Assembly (NCBI RefSeq): GCF_030159595.1 | Contig: NZ_BSKJ01000012.1 | Location: 62,001 to 126,000, forward strand | Source: Pseudomonas putida | Lineage (GTDB): Bacteria; Pseudomonadota; Gammaproteobacteria; Pseudomonadales; Pseudomonadaceae | DNA length: 64,000 nt | Direction of reading: 5' to 3' | Notes under the pieces: generated by a model | What the model was told of the DNA's origin: nothing | What the model saw: the letters and a program-made list of their open reading frames with translations, nothing else | Databases searched by the model: none | Translations under genes and position numbers: made by a program | Shown: one piece after another, positions 15,893 to 23,514 of the stretch | Numbering within the stretch: position 1 is the stretch's first letter | Layout of the letters: each line of letters begins with the position of its first letter

Positions 15893-16392
15893 CCGATCAC
15901 CCCAACCAGGTGCCTGCGGAGTTCGTTCCGCCTTCGGTCTGGCGCAACCCGTGGCACTTCATTGCGTTCGGCTTCGGTTCCGGCACCTTGCCCAAGGCGC
16001 CGGGTACCTGGGGCTCGCTGGTGGCCATACCGTTCATCCCGCTGTGGCAGATGCTGCCCGACTGGGGTTACTGGCTGCTGCTCGGCGTGAGCATGCTGTT
16101 CGGCTTCTGGTTGTGCGGCAAAGTCGCCAACGACTTGCGCGTGCACGACCATGAAGGCATTGTCTGGGATGAGATCGTCGGCATGTGGATCACCCTCTGG
16201 CTGGTGCCAGAAGGCTGGCAGTGGTTGCTGGCGGGGTTCCTGATGTTCCGCTTCTTCGACATCCTCAAACCATGGCCGATCCGCTGGATCGACCGTCATG
16301 TGCACGGGGGCGTCGGCATCATGCTCGACGATATCCTGGCGGGCGTGTTCGCCTGGCTGGGCATGCAGGTTCTGGTGTGGGCGGTTGCCTGA
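15889..16392 (+). CDS. pgpA: Phosphatidylglycerophosphatase A
   Basis: A 167-residue inner-membrane phosphatase. The motif FGFGSGTLPKAPGTWGSL (about residues 27-44) and the EIVGMWITL block (about 94) are typical of PgpA, with three to four hydrophobic helices. It dephosphorylates phosphatidylglycerophosphate to phosphatidylglycerol. The GTG start has a GGGAG site (TAGGGAGACACC) and overlaps the thiL stop, a fusion-like coupling also seen in relatives. A binding-protein gene begins 15 bases after its stop. Confidence 0.94.
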   Translation: MTDHPNQVPAEFVPPSVWRNPWHFIAFGFGSGTLPKAPGTWGSLVAIPFIPLWQMLPDWGYWLLLGVSMLFGFWLCGKVANDLRVHDHEGIVWDEIVGMWITLWLVPEGWQWLLAGFLMFRFFDILKPWPIRWIDRHVHGGVGIMLDDILAGVFAWLGMQVLVWAVA

Positions 16393-16407
16393 ACAAGGAG
16401 CGCGTGA

Positions 16408-17151
16408 ATGGCCATAAGGACTGTGCTGTTGGCATTGCTGCTGAGTGTTGCCCCGTGGGTGGTGGCTGCCGAAGGCGTGCCGAAGCAGATCCACCTGGTC
16501 AGCGAAGAGTGGCTCGACTACACCAACGCTAACGGTACCGGGGTGGCCTGGGACGTACTGCGCAAGGTGTTCGAGCCGGCAGGGGTCAAGGTGATCACCC
16601 AAAGCGCGCCCTACAGCCGGGCAGTCGGTCTGGTGAAACGTGGCGAGGCGGATGCCTGGGTGGGCTCGTACAAGGACGAGAGCGACGACAACCTGTACCC
16701 GCGTTGGCACTTTGATATGGACCACATCTACGCGTTGGGTCTGGCCAGCAAGCCGGTGCCCACCCCGGAGAACGTAGGCAAGTATCGCCTGGCCTGGGTG
16801 CGTGGCTACGATTACGGCAGCTACCTGCCAGATGTGCATGAATTCCGTGAGATTCAGCGTCGCGAAGGCATCCTGCCGATGCTCGAGCATGACCGGGTGG
16901 ACTTTTACATCGATGCACAGACCGAAGTCGATTATGTCCTGAGCCAGTCATCCCAGCCCGAGCGCTTCCGCCGCAGCCATGTGGCCGAGTTGCCTTTGTA
17001 CTTGGCGTTTGCCCGCAACGCACAGGCCAAGGCGCTGTGTGACCTGTTCGACAAGCGCATGGCCGAGTTGGTGCGCAGTGGCGAACTGAAGCCGATCTTC
17101 GAGCGCTGGAAGCAGCCGTACCCGTTCACTGCGGATAGCAAGCCGCATTGA
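16408..17151 (+). CDS. Periplasmic solute-binding protein, family 3-like
   Basis: A 247-residue exported protein with a signal peptide (LALLLSVAPWVVAAEG) and the fold signature of the family 3 (amino-acid type) binding proteins: YTNANGTGVAWDVLRKVFEPAGVKV near residues 36-60 and the segment around VGLVKRGEADAWVGSYKDE. No ABC permease or ATPase lies next to it, so it may be an orphan receptor or serve a distant system. The ligand cannot be read from the sequence. It starts 15 bases after pgpA and may share its transcript. Confidence 0.78.
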   Translation: MAIRTVLLALLLSVAPWVVAAEGVPKQIHLVSEEWLDYTNANGTGVAWDVLRKVFEPAGVKVITQSAPYSRAVGLVKRGEADAWVGSYKDESDDNLYPRWHFDMDHIYALGLASKPVPTPENVGKYRLAWVRGYDYGSYLPDVHEFREIQRREGILPMLEHDRVDFYIDAQTEVDYVLSQSSQPERFRRSHVAELPLYLAFARNAQAKALCDLFDKRMAELVRSGELKPIFERWKQPYPFTADSKPH

Positions 17152-17160
17152 AGCCGGGCT

Positions 17161-17197
17161 GGGTTAACCTAAGCATCGAACTTTTCGATCTTAACCC
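17161..17197 (+). other. Two-part inverted repeat after the binding-protein gene
   Basis: Outer arms GGGTTAA/TTAACCC enclose inner arms ATCGAA/TTCGAT with a CTT loop, 9 bases after the stop at 17151. It could be a transcript-end hairpin, although no T-run follows, or an operator for ribA, which starts 84 bases further on. Confidence 0.4.
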
Positions 17198-17234
17198 ACG
17201 GTATTCAGCCCGCCCACAGCCCGCAACCGGCTGA

Positions 17235-17240
17235 TACAAT
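17235..17240 (+). promoter_or_regulatory. Possible -10 element for ribA
   Basis: TACAAT matches TATAAT at five of six positions, 40 bases before the ribA GTG. No good -35 box is seen at the right spacing, so the call is tentative. Confidence 0.3.
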
Positions 17241-17280
17241 CGGCCCACGAGAAATTTTCAACTTATTCCAGGAGCACAAC

Positions 17281-17898
17281 GTGCCCGTCGTCTTTGTTGC
17301 CGCCTCTAAACTCCCGACGCCTTTCGCGACTTTCACCATGCATGGCTTTCTCGACGAAGCCACTGGCCGTGAGCACGTTGTGCTCAGCCTGGGTGACATT
17401 GCGGACGGTCAGCCGGTGCTGGGGCGCCTGCACTCCGAATGCCTGACCGGCGACGCCCTGTTCAGCCAGCGCTGCGACTGCGGTTCGCAGCTGGAAGCCG
17501 CACTGCAGGCCATCGCCCGTGAAGGCCGCGGCGTGCTGCTGTACCTGCGCCAGGAAGGCCGTGGCATTGGCCTGTTGAACAAGATCCGCGCCTACGAGCT
17601 GCAAGATGGTGGCGCCGACACTGTCGAAGCCAACGAGCGCCTGGGCTTTGCTGCCGATCAGCGTGACTACGCCATGTGCCTGCCGATGCTGGAGCACCTG
17701 GGCGTGAAGTCGCTGCGCCTGATGACCAATAACCCGCGCAAGGTCAAAGCCCTGACCGACATGAACATCGTGGTTGCCGAACGTGTACCGCTGCACACCG
17801 GTCATAACCCGCACAACCGCTACTACCTGGCGACCAAGGCCGGCAAGCTGGGCCATATGCTGGGTAACGAACACCAGGGCGAGGCGCCCCAGGCGTGA
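17281..17898 (+). CDS. ribA: GTP cyclohydrolase II
   Basis: A 205-residue stand-alone RibA. The zinc ligands Cys54, Cys65 and Cys67 are in HSECLTGDALFSQRCDCGSQ, followed by YLRQEGRGIGL and later TNNPRKV, all typical. It opens the imidazole ring of GTP and commits it to riboflavin. It starts with GTG and has a strong CCAGGAG site. Since the RibBX protein lacks these cysteines, this is the only evident cyclohydrolase II in the window. Its TGA overlaps the GTG of the next gene by four bases. Confidence 0.97.
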   Translation: MPVVFVAASKLPTPFATFTMHGFLDEATGREHVVLSLGDIADGQPVLGRLHSECLTGDALFSQRCDCGSQLEAALQAIAREGRGVLLYLRQEGRGIGLLNKIRAYELQDGGADTVEANERLGFAADQRDYAMCLPMLEHLGVKSLRLMTNNPRKVKALTDMNIVVAERVPLHTGHNPHNRYYLATKAGKLGHMLGNEHQGEAPQA

Positions 17899-18314
17899 CT
17901 CGCGCCGAGGTCAAGCGGCGTCTGGCACTGGCCTGGTGGCAGTACCTGGCAGTGGGCCTGGTGCCGCTGCCGGTCATGGCCTGGGCCTTCGGCGGCGGTG
18001 ACGCATTGATCCCGGTGCTGGCCATGCCGCTTTTCATCGCCGGCGCGGCGACCATGTTCCTAAGCCTGCCGCGTTTCGGGGCCTACAAGCGGGCACTGAT
18101 CGCCACCTCCAAGGTACTTGGCACTGGCGAAGAACCCTCCGCCTGGATCGAATTGGCGCGGGTTCGGCGTATGGCCATGCTGCATGCCTGCTTCCCGGCC
18201 TGGGTCGCCGCGCTGTCGGTGCTGGTCGGCCTGGAGGCGGTGCCACAGATCCTGCTGGCGCTGTCGACTGTGGTGGTGCTTTACCTCTATCGTATTCCGC
18301 GCCAGCTCGGCTGA
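17895..18314 (+). CDS. Small multi-pass membrane protein of unknown function
   Basis: A 139-residue protein with about four hydrophobic segments (YLAVGLVPLPVMAWAF; IPVLAMPLFIAGAATMFLSL; AWVAALSVLVGLEAV; ILLALSTVVVLYLY) and a basic N-terminus. I do not recognise a family. It is locked between ribA and a BtuF-like gene by overlaps at both ends (GTGA and TGATG), so it is co-translated with them. The context could suggest a vitamin-related membrane role, but this is weak inference. Confidence 0.75.
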   Translation: MTRAEVKRRLALAWWQYLAVGLVPLPVMAWAFGGGDALIPVLAMPLFIAGAATMFLSLPRFGAYKRALIATSKVLGTGEEPSAWIELARVRRMAMLHACFPAWVAALSVLVGLEAVPQILLALSTVVVLYLYRIPRQLG

Positions 18315-19126
18315 TGCGTCTGCTGGCTGGCCTGCTGGCGCTGTTCGCCTGTACCGCATTGGCCGCTGACGCTTTGCGGGTCGTCAGCCTGGCGCCCTCG
18401 ATGACCGAAATCATGCTCGAATTGCAGGCCGACGACCTGCTGGTGGGCGTGCTCGACGGTGGTGAGCGGCCGGCGGCATTGCGCGACCTGCCCTCGGTCG
18501 GGCGTCAAGGGCAGTTGGACATGGAGCGCCTGCTCAGCCTGCGCCCCGATCTGTTGCTGCTGTGGCCAGGCGGTGTGCCGCCGGCCCAGCGCGACCAGCT
18601 CAAGCGGCTGGGCATCGCCATTTTCAGCGCCGAACCCCACGACATCGACCAACTGATCGAGCAGATCGAAGCCATTGCCGGGCGTATCGGGCGTGCCGAG
18701 CAGGGCCATCAGTACGCCCAGGCCCTGCGGGAGCGGCTGCGGCAGCTGCGCCAGCAGTATCGGCGGGATGAGCCCTTGCAGGTGTTCTACCAGGTCTGGG
18801 ATCGGCCGTTGTACACGCTCGGTGGCCGTCAGGTGGTGAGCGACGCCTTGACGGTGTGCGGGGCGCGCAATGTGTTCGCCGACCTCGCTCAACCGGCGCC
18901 GCAGGTGAATGTGGAGTCTGTACTGCTGCACAACCCACAGGTCATCCTGGCCGGCAATCAGGCACAACTGGCCAGCTGGAAGGCTTGGCCGCAATTGCGT
19001 GCGGTTGCCGATGATCGTTTACTGGTGGTGCCCGACAACGGCCTGGAGCGGCCAAGCGGGCAGATGATCGAAGCGACGGCGCGGCTGTGTGCGCTGCTTG
19101 AGGCTAAAGCTCCGGCGCCCAGGTGA
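18314..19126 (+). CDS. BtuF-like periplasmic cobalamin-binding protein
   Basis: A 270-residue class III binding protein with a short signal peptide (LLALFACTALAA). The N-lobe starts LRVVSLAPSMTEIMLELQADDLLVGV, the BtuF/FepB-type fold, with PSVGRQGQLDMERLLSLRPDLLLLW; the C-lobe has NPQVILAGNQAQ. BtuF proteins carry vitamin B12 to BtuCD. No BtuC or BtuD gene is adjacent, so transport partners must be elsewhere. B12 supply is relevant here because eutBC encodes a B12-dependent lyase. It is coupled to the membrane-protein gene by a one-base overlap. Confidence 0.82.
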   Translation: MRLLAGLLALFACTALAADALRVVSLAPSMTEIMLELQADDLLVGVLDGGERPAALRDLPSVGRQGQLDMERLLSLRPDLLLLWPGGVPPAQRDQLKRLGIAIFSAEPHDIDQLIEQIEAIAGRIGRAEQGHQYAQALRERLRQLRQQYRRDEPLQVFYQVWDRPLYTLGGRQVVSDALTVCGARNVFADLAQPAPQVNVESVLLHNPQVILAGNQAQLASWKAWPQLRAVADDRLLVVPDNGLERPSGQMIEATARLCALLEAKAPAPR

Positions 19127-19130
19127 GCGC

Positions 19131-19153
19131 TTGCGAGGGCTGTGCCCTCGCAA
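19131..19153 (+). terminator. Terminator-like hairpin after the BtuF-like gene
   Basis: TTGCGAGGGC and GCCCTCGCAA form a perfect 10-bp stem with a TGT loop, five bases after the stop. It lacks a T-run but is the strongest structure between these convergent units. Confidence 0.6.
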
Positions 19154-19183
19154 GTGGCACAAGGCCGCTGGACCCGTCGGAAA

Positions 19184-19200
19184 GGGCCGCGAAGCGGCCC
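19184..19200 (-). terminator. dxs terminator
   Basis: On the minus strand GGGCCGC-TTC-GCGGCCC is followed by CTTTCC, six bases after the dxs stop codon. The TTCG-type loop and short T-run fit an intrinsic terminator for the xseB-ispA-dxs unit. Confidence 0.7.
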
Positions 19201-19206
19201 CAGGCA

Positions 19207-21102
19207 TTACAAGCCGAGCTTGGCCATGCGGGCCTTCACCGAGGCCTCGATCCCGGTTGCATCCAGCCCACATTCAGCCAGCATTTGCGCAGGCTTGGCG
19301 TGTTCGACATAGATATCCGGCAGCCCCAGGTGCAGCAACGGCTTGACCACGCCTTCGTTGGCAAGGAACTCACCCACCGCAGCCCCAGCGCCGCCCATGA
19401 TGGCGTTCTCTTCAATGGTCACCAGCAGCTCATGGCTGCCAGCCAGCTCCAGCACCAAGGCCTCGTCCAGCGGTTTGACGAAGCGCATGTCGACCACTGT
19501 GGCGTTGATCTGCTCGGCCACTTGCATGGCCTCGGTCAGCTGCACGCCAAACACCAGCAGAGCGACTTTCTCACCCTGGCGGCGGACCACGCCCTTGCCG
19601 ATTTCCAGCGGTTCCAGGTCGCCGCTGATCGGCGCATTCGGGCCGGTACCACGCGGGTAGCGCACGGCTGCCGGGCCGTTGTACAGGTGGCCGGTGCTGA
19701 GCATCTTGCGTAGCTCGTTCTCGTCGCTCGGGGTCATCACCAGCATGCCCGGGATGCAGCGCAGGTACGACAGGTCGTAGCTGCCCGCGTGGGTCGGGCC
19801 GTCTTCGCCGACCAGGCCGGCGCGGTCGATGGCGAACAACACATCCAGGTTCTGCACCGCCACATCGTGGATCAGCTGGTCGTAGGCGCGTTGCAGGAAG
19901 GTGGAGTAGATCGCCACCACCGGCTTGCTACCCTCGCAGGCCATGCCGGCCGCCAGCGTAACGGCGTGCTGCTCGGCAATGGCTACGTCGAAGTAACGCG
20001 CTGGGTAGCGCTCGCTGAAATCGACCAGGTCCGAGCCTTCCTTCATCGCCGGGGTGATGCCCACCAGGCGATTGTCGGCGGCGGCCATGTCGCACAGCCA
20101 TTGGCCGAACACCGCCGAGTACTTAGGCCCGCTGGGCTTCTTCGGGGCGGCCGGTTTGTCGGCAGGTTCGAGCTTGGTGATGGCGTGGTAGCCGATCGGG
20201 TCGACCTCGGCCGGGGCGAAGCCCTTGCCCTTCTTGGTCACCACATGCAGGAACTGCGGGCCTTTCAGGTCACGCATGTTGCGCAGGGTGGCGACCATGG
20301 TTGGCAGGTCGTGGCCGTCGATCGGGCCGATGTAGTTCCAACCCAGCTCTTCGAACAGGGTGCCGGGGGCCAGCATGCCCTTGGCATATTCCTCGGTGCG
20401 CCGGGCGATTTCCCAGGCCCCTGGCAGACGCGACAGCACTTTCTTGCTGCCTTCGCGCATGCTTGAGTAGGTGCGGCTGGAGAGGATCTTGGCCAGGTAG
20501 TTGGACAGGCCGCCGACATTGCGCGAAATCGACATGTCGTTGTCGTTGAGGATCACCAGCATGTCGGCGTTGACTTCCTGGGCGTGGTTCAACGCCTCGA
20601 AGGCCATGCCGGCAGTGAGCGCGCCATCACCGATCACCGCGATCGACTTGCGGGCGCTGTTCTGCAGGCGGGCGGCAATGGCCATGCCCAGTGCGGCGCT
20701 GATCGAGGTGCTGGAGTGGCCGACGCCAAAGGTGTCGTACTCGCTTTCGCTGCGGCGTGGGAAGGCGGCGATGCCGTCCTTCTGGCGCAGGCTGAGCATG
20801 CGGTTACGGCGCCCGGTGAGGATTTTGTGCGGGTAGGCCTGGTGGCCCACGTCCCACACCAGCCGGTCGTCCGGGGTGTCGAACACATAGTGCAGGGCGA
20901 TGGTCAGCTCGATCACGCCCAGACCGGCACCAAAATGCCCACCGGTCTGCCCCACGGTGTAGAGCAGTTCCTGGCGCAGTTCGTCGGCCAGGGTCTCCAG
21001 GTCGGCTTCGGCCAGCCGGCGCAGGCCGGCAGGCGTGTCAGCGCGGTCGAGCAACGGCGTGACCGGGCGTTCGCGGGGGATCTCTTGAAACGTCGTGGGC
21101 AT
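19207..21102 (-). CDS. dxs: 1-deoxy-D-xylulose-5-phosphate synthase
   Basis: A 631-residue thiamine-diphosphate enzyme, the first step of the MEP isoprenoid pathway. Landmarks are GHFGAGLGVIELT with the conserved His (about 50), WDVGHQAYPHKILTGR (about 80), GDGALTAGMAFEALN (ThDP motif, about 155) and GEDGPTHAGSYDL (about 425) in the pyrimidine domain. The start at 21102 gives MPTTFQEIPRERP, the Pseudomonas N-terminus. It is downstream of ispA and xseB on the same strand, a conserved isoprenoid operon. It ends at a clear terminator. Confidence 0.97.
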   Translation of the reverse strand: MPTTFQEIPRERPVTPLLDRADTPAGLRRLAEADLETLADELRQELLYTVGQTGGHFGAGLGVIELTIALHYVFDTPDDRLVWDVGHQAYPHKILTGRRNRMLSLRQKDGIAAFPRRSESEYDTFGVGHSSTSISAALGMAIAARLQNSARKSIAVIGDGALTAGMAFEALNHAQEVNADMLVILNDNDMSISRNVGGLSNYLAKILSSRTYSSMREGSKKVLSRLPGAWEIARRTEEYAKGMLAPGTLFEELGWNYIGPIDGHDLPTMVATLRNMRDLKGPQFLHVVTKKGKGFAPAEVDPIGYHAITKLEPADKPAAPKKPSGPKYSAVFGQWLCDMAAADNRLVGITPAMKEGSDLVDFSERYPARYFDVAIAEQHAVTLAAGMACEGSKPVVAIYSTFLQRAYDQLIHDVAVQNLDVLFAIDRAGLVGEDGPTHAGSYDLSYLRCIPGMLVMTPSDENELRKMLSTGHLYNGPAAVRYPRGTGPNAPISGDLEPLEIGKGVVRRQGEKVALLVFGVQLTEAMQVAEQINATVVDMRFVKPLDEALVLELAGSHELLVTIEENAIMGGAGAAVGEFLANEGVVKPLLHLGLPDIYVEHAKPAQMLAECGLDATGIEASVKARMAKLGL

Positions 21103-21184
21103 CAGGCGAGTCGTTATAGGTGTGTGAAGACGCGGCAGTTTACCCCATTGTAGGAAAAGCTGCCCATTCAGACGGGTGTCGGAT

Positions 21185-21201
21185 GGGCCGCACAGCGGCC
21201 C
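21185..21201 (-). other. Stem-loop between ispA and dxs
   Basis: On the minus strand GGGCCGC and GCGGCCC flank a TGT loop, seven bases after the ispA stop. A run of five T lies before the stem, not after it, so it should not be a strong terminator for ispA; it could tune dxs expression. Confidence 0.45.
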
Positions 21202-21207
21202 CAAAAA

Positions 21208-22095
21208 TCAGTTGCGGCGTTCGACGATGTAGCGCGCCAACGCCCGCAGCGGCTCGGCCGTTTCACCAAAACCTTGCAGTGCGGCCAGCGCCTGGTCGCG
21301 CAGCTCGATTGCATAAGCCTTGGCCGCGTCCAACCCCAGTAGTGCCGGGTAGGTTGGTTTGTCACGGGCTATGTCAGCACCCTGACGCTTGCCCAGGGTA
21401 GCGGTGTCGCTTTCCACGTCGAGGATGTCATCCTGTACCTGGAACGCCAGACCGATGGCCTGTGCATAAGTCTGCAGGGCATCCAACTGCACCTGTTCGG
21501 CACGGGCACTGGCAAGGGCGCCAAGGCGCACGCTGGCTTCGATCAGTGCGCCGGTTTTGTGCCGGTGCATGAACTCCAGCGCTCGCTGGTCCAGCTTCAG
21601 GCCCACCGAGCCGAGGTCGATGGCCTGGCCACCGACCATGCCTGCCGGGCCGGCAGCCTTGGCCAGGGCCTGGACCATGGCCAGGCGGATGCTGTCGACC
21701 TGCGGGCTCAGACCTGAATCGAGCAGGGCGCTGAACGCCAGGCTCTGCAGGCCGTCGCCAGCAAGGATGGCGCAGGCTTCATCGAACGCTTTGTGGGTGG
21801 TTGGCTGGCCGCGACGCAGGTCGTCATCGTCCATGGCTGGCAGATCGTCATGCACCAGCGAGTAAGCGTGGATCAGTTCGACCGCGCAGGCCGCGCCGTT
21901 GGCCTGTTCGGCCGAGGCTCCCAGGGCTTCGCAGGCCGCATAGGCCAGCAACGGGCGCACGCGCTTGCCGCCGTTCATCACGCTGTAGCGCATGGCGGCG
22001 TATAGGCGTTCCAGCTCTTTGGTCGGGGCGACGAATAGCGGTTCAAGGGCGGCGTCGACCCGCGCCTGGCAGTTGGCCTGGTAGGTGCCGATCAT
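21208..22095 (-). CDS. ispA: Farnesyl diphosphate synthase
   Basis: A 295-residue short-chain prenyltransferase. Both aspartate-rich motifs are present: DDLPAMDDDDLRRGQPTTH (first) and DDILDVESDT (second). It condenses DMAPP and IPP to farnesyl diphosphate. The start at 22095 overlaps the xseB stop by four bases (ATGA). It is the middle gene of xseB-ispA-dxs, which pairs isoprenoid synthesis with the exonuclease VII small subunit in most gamma-proteobacteria. Confidence 0.96.
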   Translation of the reverse strand: MIGTYQANCQARVDAALEPLFVAPTKELERLYAAMRYSVMNGGKRVRPLLAYAACEALGASAEQANGAACAVELIHAYSLVHDDLPAMDDDDLRRGQPTTHKAFDEACAILAGDGLQSLAFSALLDSGLSPQVDSIRLAMVQALAKAAGPAGMVGGQAIDLGSVGLKLDQRALEFMHRHKTGALIEASVRLGALASARAEQVQLDALQTYAQAIGLAFQVQDDILDVESDTATLGKRQGADIARDKPTYPALLGLDAAKAYAIELRDQALAALQGFGETAEPLRALARYIVERRN

Positions 22096-22334
22096 GCTTC
22101 TGGCTCCGCATCGAAGGGCTGTGCAGCCAGCTCGCCGTCCCGTTCCAGCAGAATTTGCACCTTCTGTTCGGCCTGGGCCAGGGCACCCTGGCAATCACGG
22201 GTCAGGGCGATGCCTTGCTCGAAGGCGGCCAGCGACTCTTCCAGCGACAACTCGCCGTTCTCCAGGCGCTCGACCAATGCTTGCAGGTCTGCGAGGGATT
22301 GCTCGAAATCGAGGGAGGCTTTTTTGCGGGCCAT
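22092..22334 (-). CDS. xseB: Exodeoxyribonuclease VII small subunit
   Basis: An 80-residue, mostly helical protein. It shows the XseB pattern FEQSLADLQALVERLENGELSLEESLAAFEQGIAL with the conserved LE-x-G-ELSLE core. Several copies bind the large subunit XseA and are needed for single-strand exonuclease activity. It is the first gene of the operon and overlaps ispA by four bases. Length is normal for the family. Confidence 0.95.
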   Translation of the reverse strand: MARKKASLDFEQSLADLQALVERLENGELSLEESLAAFEQGIALTRDCQGALAQAEQKVQILLERDGELAAQPFDAEPEA

Positions 22335-22455
22335 GGCGACTGTCTCGGTGGCATATCAGAACGGCGCGACACTAGCAGAGCGGGGCGGGGGGAGCAAACT
22401 TCAGAGAGCCTGAAGGCTAATGCCGGACCATTGTGTGCGGCCTTGTGTCGCGAAA

Positions 22456-22472
22456 GGGCTGCGAAGCAGCCC
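22456..22472 (-). terminator. ribB terminator
   Basis: On the minus strand GGGCTGC-TTC-GCAGCCC is followed by TTTCGC, 11 bases after the ribB stop. It is close in design to the dxs terminator. Confidence 0.65.
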
Positions 22473-22483
22473 CGTGCGATTGA

Positions 22484-23134
22484 TCAGGCAGGTTCGGCTT
22501 CCAACGCCAGCATCGCCTCCTGGTAACGCGCCAGTTCCTCGATGGTCAGCACCGGCAAATTGTACTGCCGCGCATACACCGCCACCTGATCACCGCGAGC
22601 CATGCTGCCATCGGGGTTCATCAGCTCGCACAGCACCGCCGCCGGGCGTAGGCCGGCCAGACGCGCCAGGTCCACCGAGCCTTCGGTGTGCCCGCGGCGG
22701 GTCAATACCCCGCCATTGCGGGCACGCAGCGGGAACACATGCCCCGGGCTGACGATATGGCGCTGTTCGGCGCTGGAGCGCAGCGCCGCGCCAATGGTGG
22801 TGATACGGTCCTGGGCGGAAACGCCGGTGGTGATGCCTTCTGCCGCTTCGATGGTGACGGTGAAACCGGTGCCGTGGCGGGCCTGGTTGTGCTGCACCAT
22901 CGGCGCCAGTTGCAGCGCATCGACGGTGGCTTCGTCCAGGCACAGGCAGACGATGCCGCTGCAATCGCGAATCATCATGGCCATGGTCTGCAGCGAAATG
23001 TTCTCGGCGGCGGCAATGATGTCCGCTTCGTCCTCGCGGTCGTCATCGTCAAGCAGCAGCACAGGGCGCCCGGCCTGGAAGGCGGCGATGGCGGCGGAAA
23101 CATTGGGGAATTGCGGGTGGTGAAGGGTGGACAT
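22484..23134 (-). CDS. ribB: 3,4-dihydroxy-2-butanone-4-phosphate synthase, riboswitch-controlled copy
   Basis: A 216-residue stand-alone RibB. The acidic loop DDDDREDEADI (about 36-46), HGTGFTVTIEAAEGITTG, SPGHVFPL and RRGHTEGSVDLARLAG are all intact. It makes the four-carbon unit for lumazine from ribulose 5-phosphate. The start at 23134 has GAGGAG seven bases upstream. It is preceded by a complete FMN riboswitch and a likely attenuator hairpin, so this copy, and not the ribBX fusion in the rib cluster, is the one adjusted to flavin level. Confidence 0.96.
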   Translation of the reverse strand: MSTLHHPQFPNVSAAIAAFQAGRPVLLLDDDDREDEADIIAAAENISLQTMAMMIRDCSGIVCLCLDEATVDALQLAPMVQHNQARHGTGFTVTIEAAEGITTGVSAQDRITTIGAALRSSAEQRHIVSPGHVFPLRARNGGVLTRRGHTEGSVDLARLAGLRPAAVLCELMNPDGSMARGDQVAVYARQYNLPVLTIEELARYQEAMLALEAEPA

Positions 23135-23173
23135 GAAACGCTCCTCGTGAATGATCGATGAACGTCTCGGGGC

Positions 23174-23213
23174 GAACAAAATGCGCGCGCAGGGGCGCCC
23201 GGATGGCCCCTGC
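23174..23213 (-). promoter_or_regulatory. Attenuator hairpin of the FMN riboswitch
   Basis: On the minus strand GCAGGGGC (23213-23206) pairs with GCCCCTGC (23196-23189); GCGCGCATTTTGTTC follows, giving a short T-run. It lies between the aptamer and the ribB start and is a candidate FMN-dependent terminator. Confidence 0.55.
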
Positions 23214-23220
23214 CTGACGC

Positions 23221-23348
23221 CTTCTTTCATCCGGACTATGACCGTCGGCTCTGGAGTCGCACCAGATCTGCTGACCCCCGGCATGACCGGGGCGCTCGCG
23301 GGCTCATCTTTCGATTTACCGCCGGTGGGGACTTTCACCCCGCCCTGA
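23221..23348 (-). ncRNA. FMN riboswitch (RFN element)
   Basis: Read on the minus strand, the region begins with AGGGCGGGGTGAAAGTCCCC and ACCGGCGGTAA, continues with AGCCCGCGAGCG and GGTCAGCAGATCTGGTG, then GACTCCAGAGCCGACGGT, and ends with ATAGTCCGGATGAAAGAAG. These are the conserved blocks of the RFN aptamer, in order. It ends 86 bases before the ribB start. FMN binding should reduce ribB expression. Confidence 0.97.
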
Positions 23349-23514
23349 AGACCCGCCAAGCATAACGCACAGAGCCACCCCAATGGCAACCCACGCATCT
23401 ACGACCTTTGGCGGACTGGCCAGAGATGCCATAGCCATCTACCACACGGTACGCCATCGCAACTTCTAGAGTGCCGGGCAGCCCGCTTGGGGCAGACACT
23501 TGAGGATTGCAGAT

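Noticed and set aside
23135..23398. N-terminal extension of ribB through the riboswitch
   Set aside because: The frame is open by chance through the RFN element. The real start at 23134 has GAGGAG and matches RibB.
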